A DNA stretch of 28,595 bases, taken from positions 1 to 28,595 of IMG/VR virus record IMGVR_UViG_3300022591_000461; one strand, written 5' to 3'. Source of the DNA: a virus. The notes under the pieces are model-generated. The model worked only from the letters and a program-made list of their open reading frames with translations. It made no database searches and had not been told where the DNA came from. Every line of letters starts with the position of its first letter. Position 1 is the first letter of the stretch. The translations under genes and the position numbers were made by a program. This document shows, in pieces, positions 28,053-28,595 of the stretch.

Positions 28053-28270
28053 ACAATTTTTCCTAATCCTAACCAAATAAGTTGGTCTAATTCAGTTTGG
28101 TAATCTTTACCAAGCCTACGTTTTTCATAAATTGATGCAAGTATTTCTTTTCCATCACCGTAGTCAGTGGCACCTGCTCCTCGGCTTTCTAATTCTTCTA
28201 CTAAATCATCTGTGTCAAACTCTGACAGATCAACGTCTACTTCAACTTCTGTGTAGATAGTTTTATACAT
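28049..28270 (-). CDS. Acidic hypothetical protein, 73 aa
   Basis: A small protein with an acidic N-terminal half (VEVDVDLSEFDTDDLVEELESRG) and a more basic helical end (SIYEKRRLGKDYQTELDQLIWLG). The stop overlaps the gp44 start as ATGA, so translation is coupled to the clamp loader. AAGGAAG precedes the ATG. No motif is recognised. Its position next to gp44 could mean a replication-related role, but nothing in the sequence shows it; gp62 is much larger and is not a match. Confidence 0.65.
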   Translation of the reverse strand: MYKTIYTEVEVDVDLSEFDTDDLVEELESRGAGATDYGDGKEILASIYEKRRLGKDYQTELDQLIWLGLGKIV

Positions 28271-28279
28271 TATACTTCC

Positions 28280-28420
28280 TTATAAACTATAGAGCAATGT
28301 GTGAATATTCCAACCTAGCAGGCCAGCCCAAAACATTCCGTGACCAAGACGATACTCATCGTACGCTTGTTTAGCAAAATACATGGAAACTAATGTTACA
28401 ATTAAATTGAGAATAAACAT
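28280..28420 (-). CDS. Small membrane protein, 46 aa
   Basis: The reading frame begins at 28420 after GGAGATTGTT. The product has one N-terminal membrane helix (MFILNLIVTLVSMYFAK), a charged loop (QAYDEYRLGHG) and a second hydrophobic segment (MFWAGLLGWNIHTLLYSL). It could form a hairpin in the inner membrane. It fits exactly between two other small genes with a proper ribosome-binding site. Function unknown. Confidence 0.6.
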   Translation of the reverse strand: MFILNLIVTLVSMYFAKQAYDEYRLGHGMFWAGLLGWNIHTLLYSL

Positions 28421-28432
28421 AACAATCTCCAA

Positions 28433-28576
28433 TTAGTTTGTGTTTTCACTTTTTAGTCCTTTGTTTATTTCGGCAGCGACTACACGCTGTCTTAGTTCAG
28501 TAGTTGAAAAACTGTGTCTACGCTGATTGAAATAAAGTTCCATTCCAAGCTGTGAGCCTGTAAACGATTTATTCAT
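28433..28576 (-). CDS. Small hypothetical protein, 47 aa
   Basis: The frame starts at 28576 after AGGAGAAG. The product is MNKSFTGSQLGMELYFN, then QRRHSFSTTELRQRVVAAEI, then a polar tail (KGLKSENTN). The TTELRQRVVAAEI helix is amphipathic and basic. The ribosome-binding site and spacing to the next gene support real coding. No function is recognised. Confidence 0.55.
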   Translation of the reverse strand: MNKSFTGSQLGMELYFNQRRHSFSTTELRQRVVAAEINKGLKSENTN

Positions 28577-28595
28577 ATATTCTTCTCCTAGTATG

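Noticed and set aside
28268-28274. TATAAT at the start of the 73-aa gene
   Set aside because: It overlaps the start codon itself and lies between a good ribosome-binding site and the ATG, so it is coincidental rather than a promoter.
1-28595. CRISPR arrays, insertion sequences, tRNA genes, integration sites
   Set aside because: No regularly spaced direct repeats, transposase, integrase, tRNA cloverleaf or attachment-type repeat was seen on either strand.

Overview
The window is part of the genome of a lytic, T4-like marine myovirus (cyanophage/pelagiphage-type Tevenvirinae relatives). This rests on a T4-type replication set (family B DNA polymerase gp43, sliding clamp gp45, clamp-loader large subunit gp44), a DsbA-like late-transcription protein, phoH, T4-style late promoters (GATAAATA, CTAAATA), dense ATGA/TAATG gene overlaps, and host-derived genes typical of marine phages (DnaJ, peptide deformylase, Clp ATPase, A-type Fe-S carrier, ferredoxin, SDR). 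The host cannot be fixed from sequence; the 7Fe ferredoxin and A-type carrier look bacterial, probably proteobacterial (inference). No tRNA, rRNA, IS element or CRISPR array was seen.

All genes except phoH are on the minus strand, so the layout is read from high to low coordinates. (1) 28576-26815: small proteins, clamp loader gp44 and a ferredoxin, ended by a bidirectional terminator. (2) 26050-26787: phoH on the plus strand behind a structured leader. (3) 25905-21863: a late unit with two probable virion proteins followed by a full lysis cassette (GH19 endolysin, i-spanin, o-spanin, DUF4337-like membrane protein, 3-TM holin with an FG-rich tail, small exported basic protein). (4) 21792-17478: a proteostasis unit behind a consensus sigma70 promoter (DnaJ/CbpA-like, peptide deformylase, ClpA-like unfoldase split by an in-frame TAA, hypothetical protein), followed by a late bead-like gene. 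(5) 17050-10240: a late unit in which six proteins share an N-terminal tag M-[KR]-x-x-E-[FILV]-x-x-E that resembles the T4 capsid-targeting/gp21 cleavage sequence. They include an HxGH nucleotidyltransferase, a KxDG protein, a second GH19 hydrolase and basic proteins; an A-type Fe-S carrier is embedded among them. (6) 10156-3: an early unit behind another sigma70 promoter, with DsbA-like protein, membrane protein, gp43, gp45, a TGT/DpdA-like base-exchange enzyme, many small proteins, a QueD-like T-fold protein and an SDR.

Three ideas deserve most attention. First, the tagged proteins at 11148-16703 look like a set of head-packaged, injected proteins. Second, the TGT/DpdA-like protein carries a C-terminal NTFGSLFDFD motif that nearly duplicates the polymerase's C-terminal clamp-binding-like NTFAKLFDFE, which suggests DNA modification coupled to the sliding clamp. 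Third, two intrinsic terminators carry the -35 box of the next early promoter inside or beside their hairpin loop, with the -10 box 17 bp away, giving a compact late-terminator/early-promoter element.
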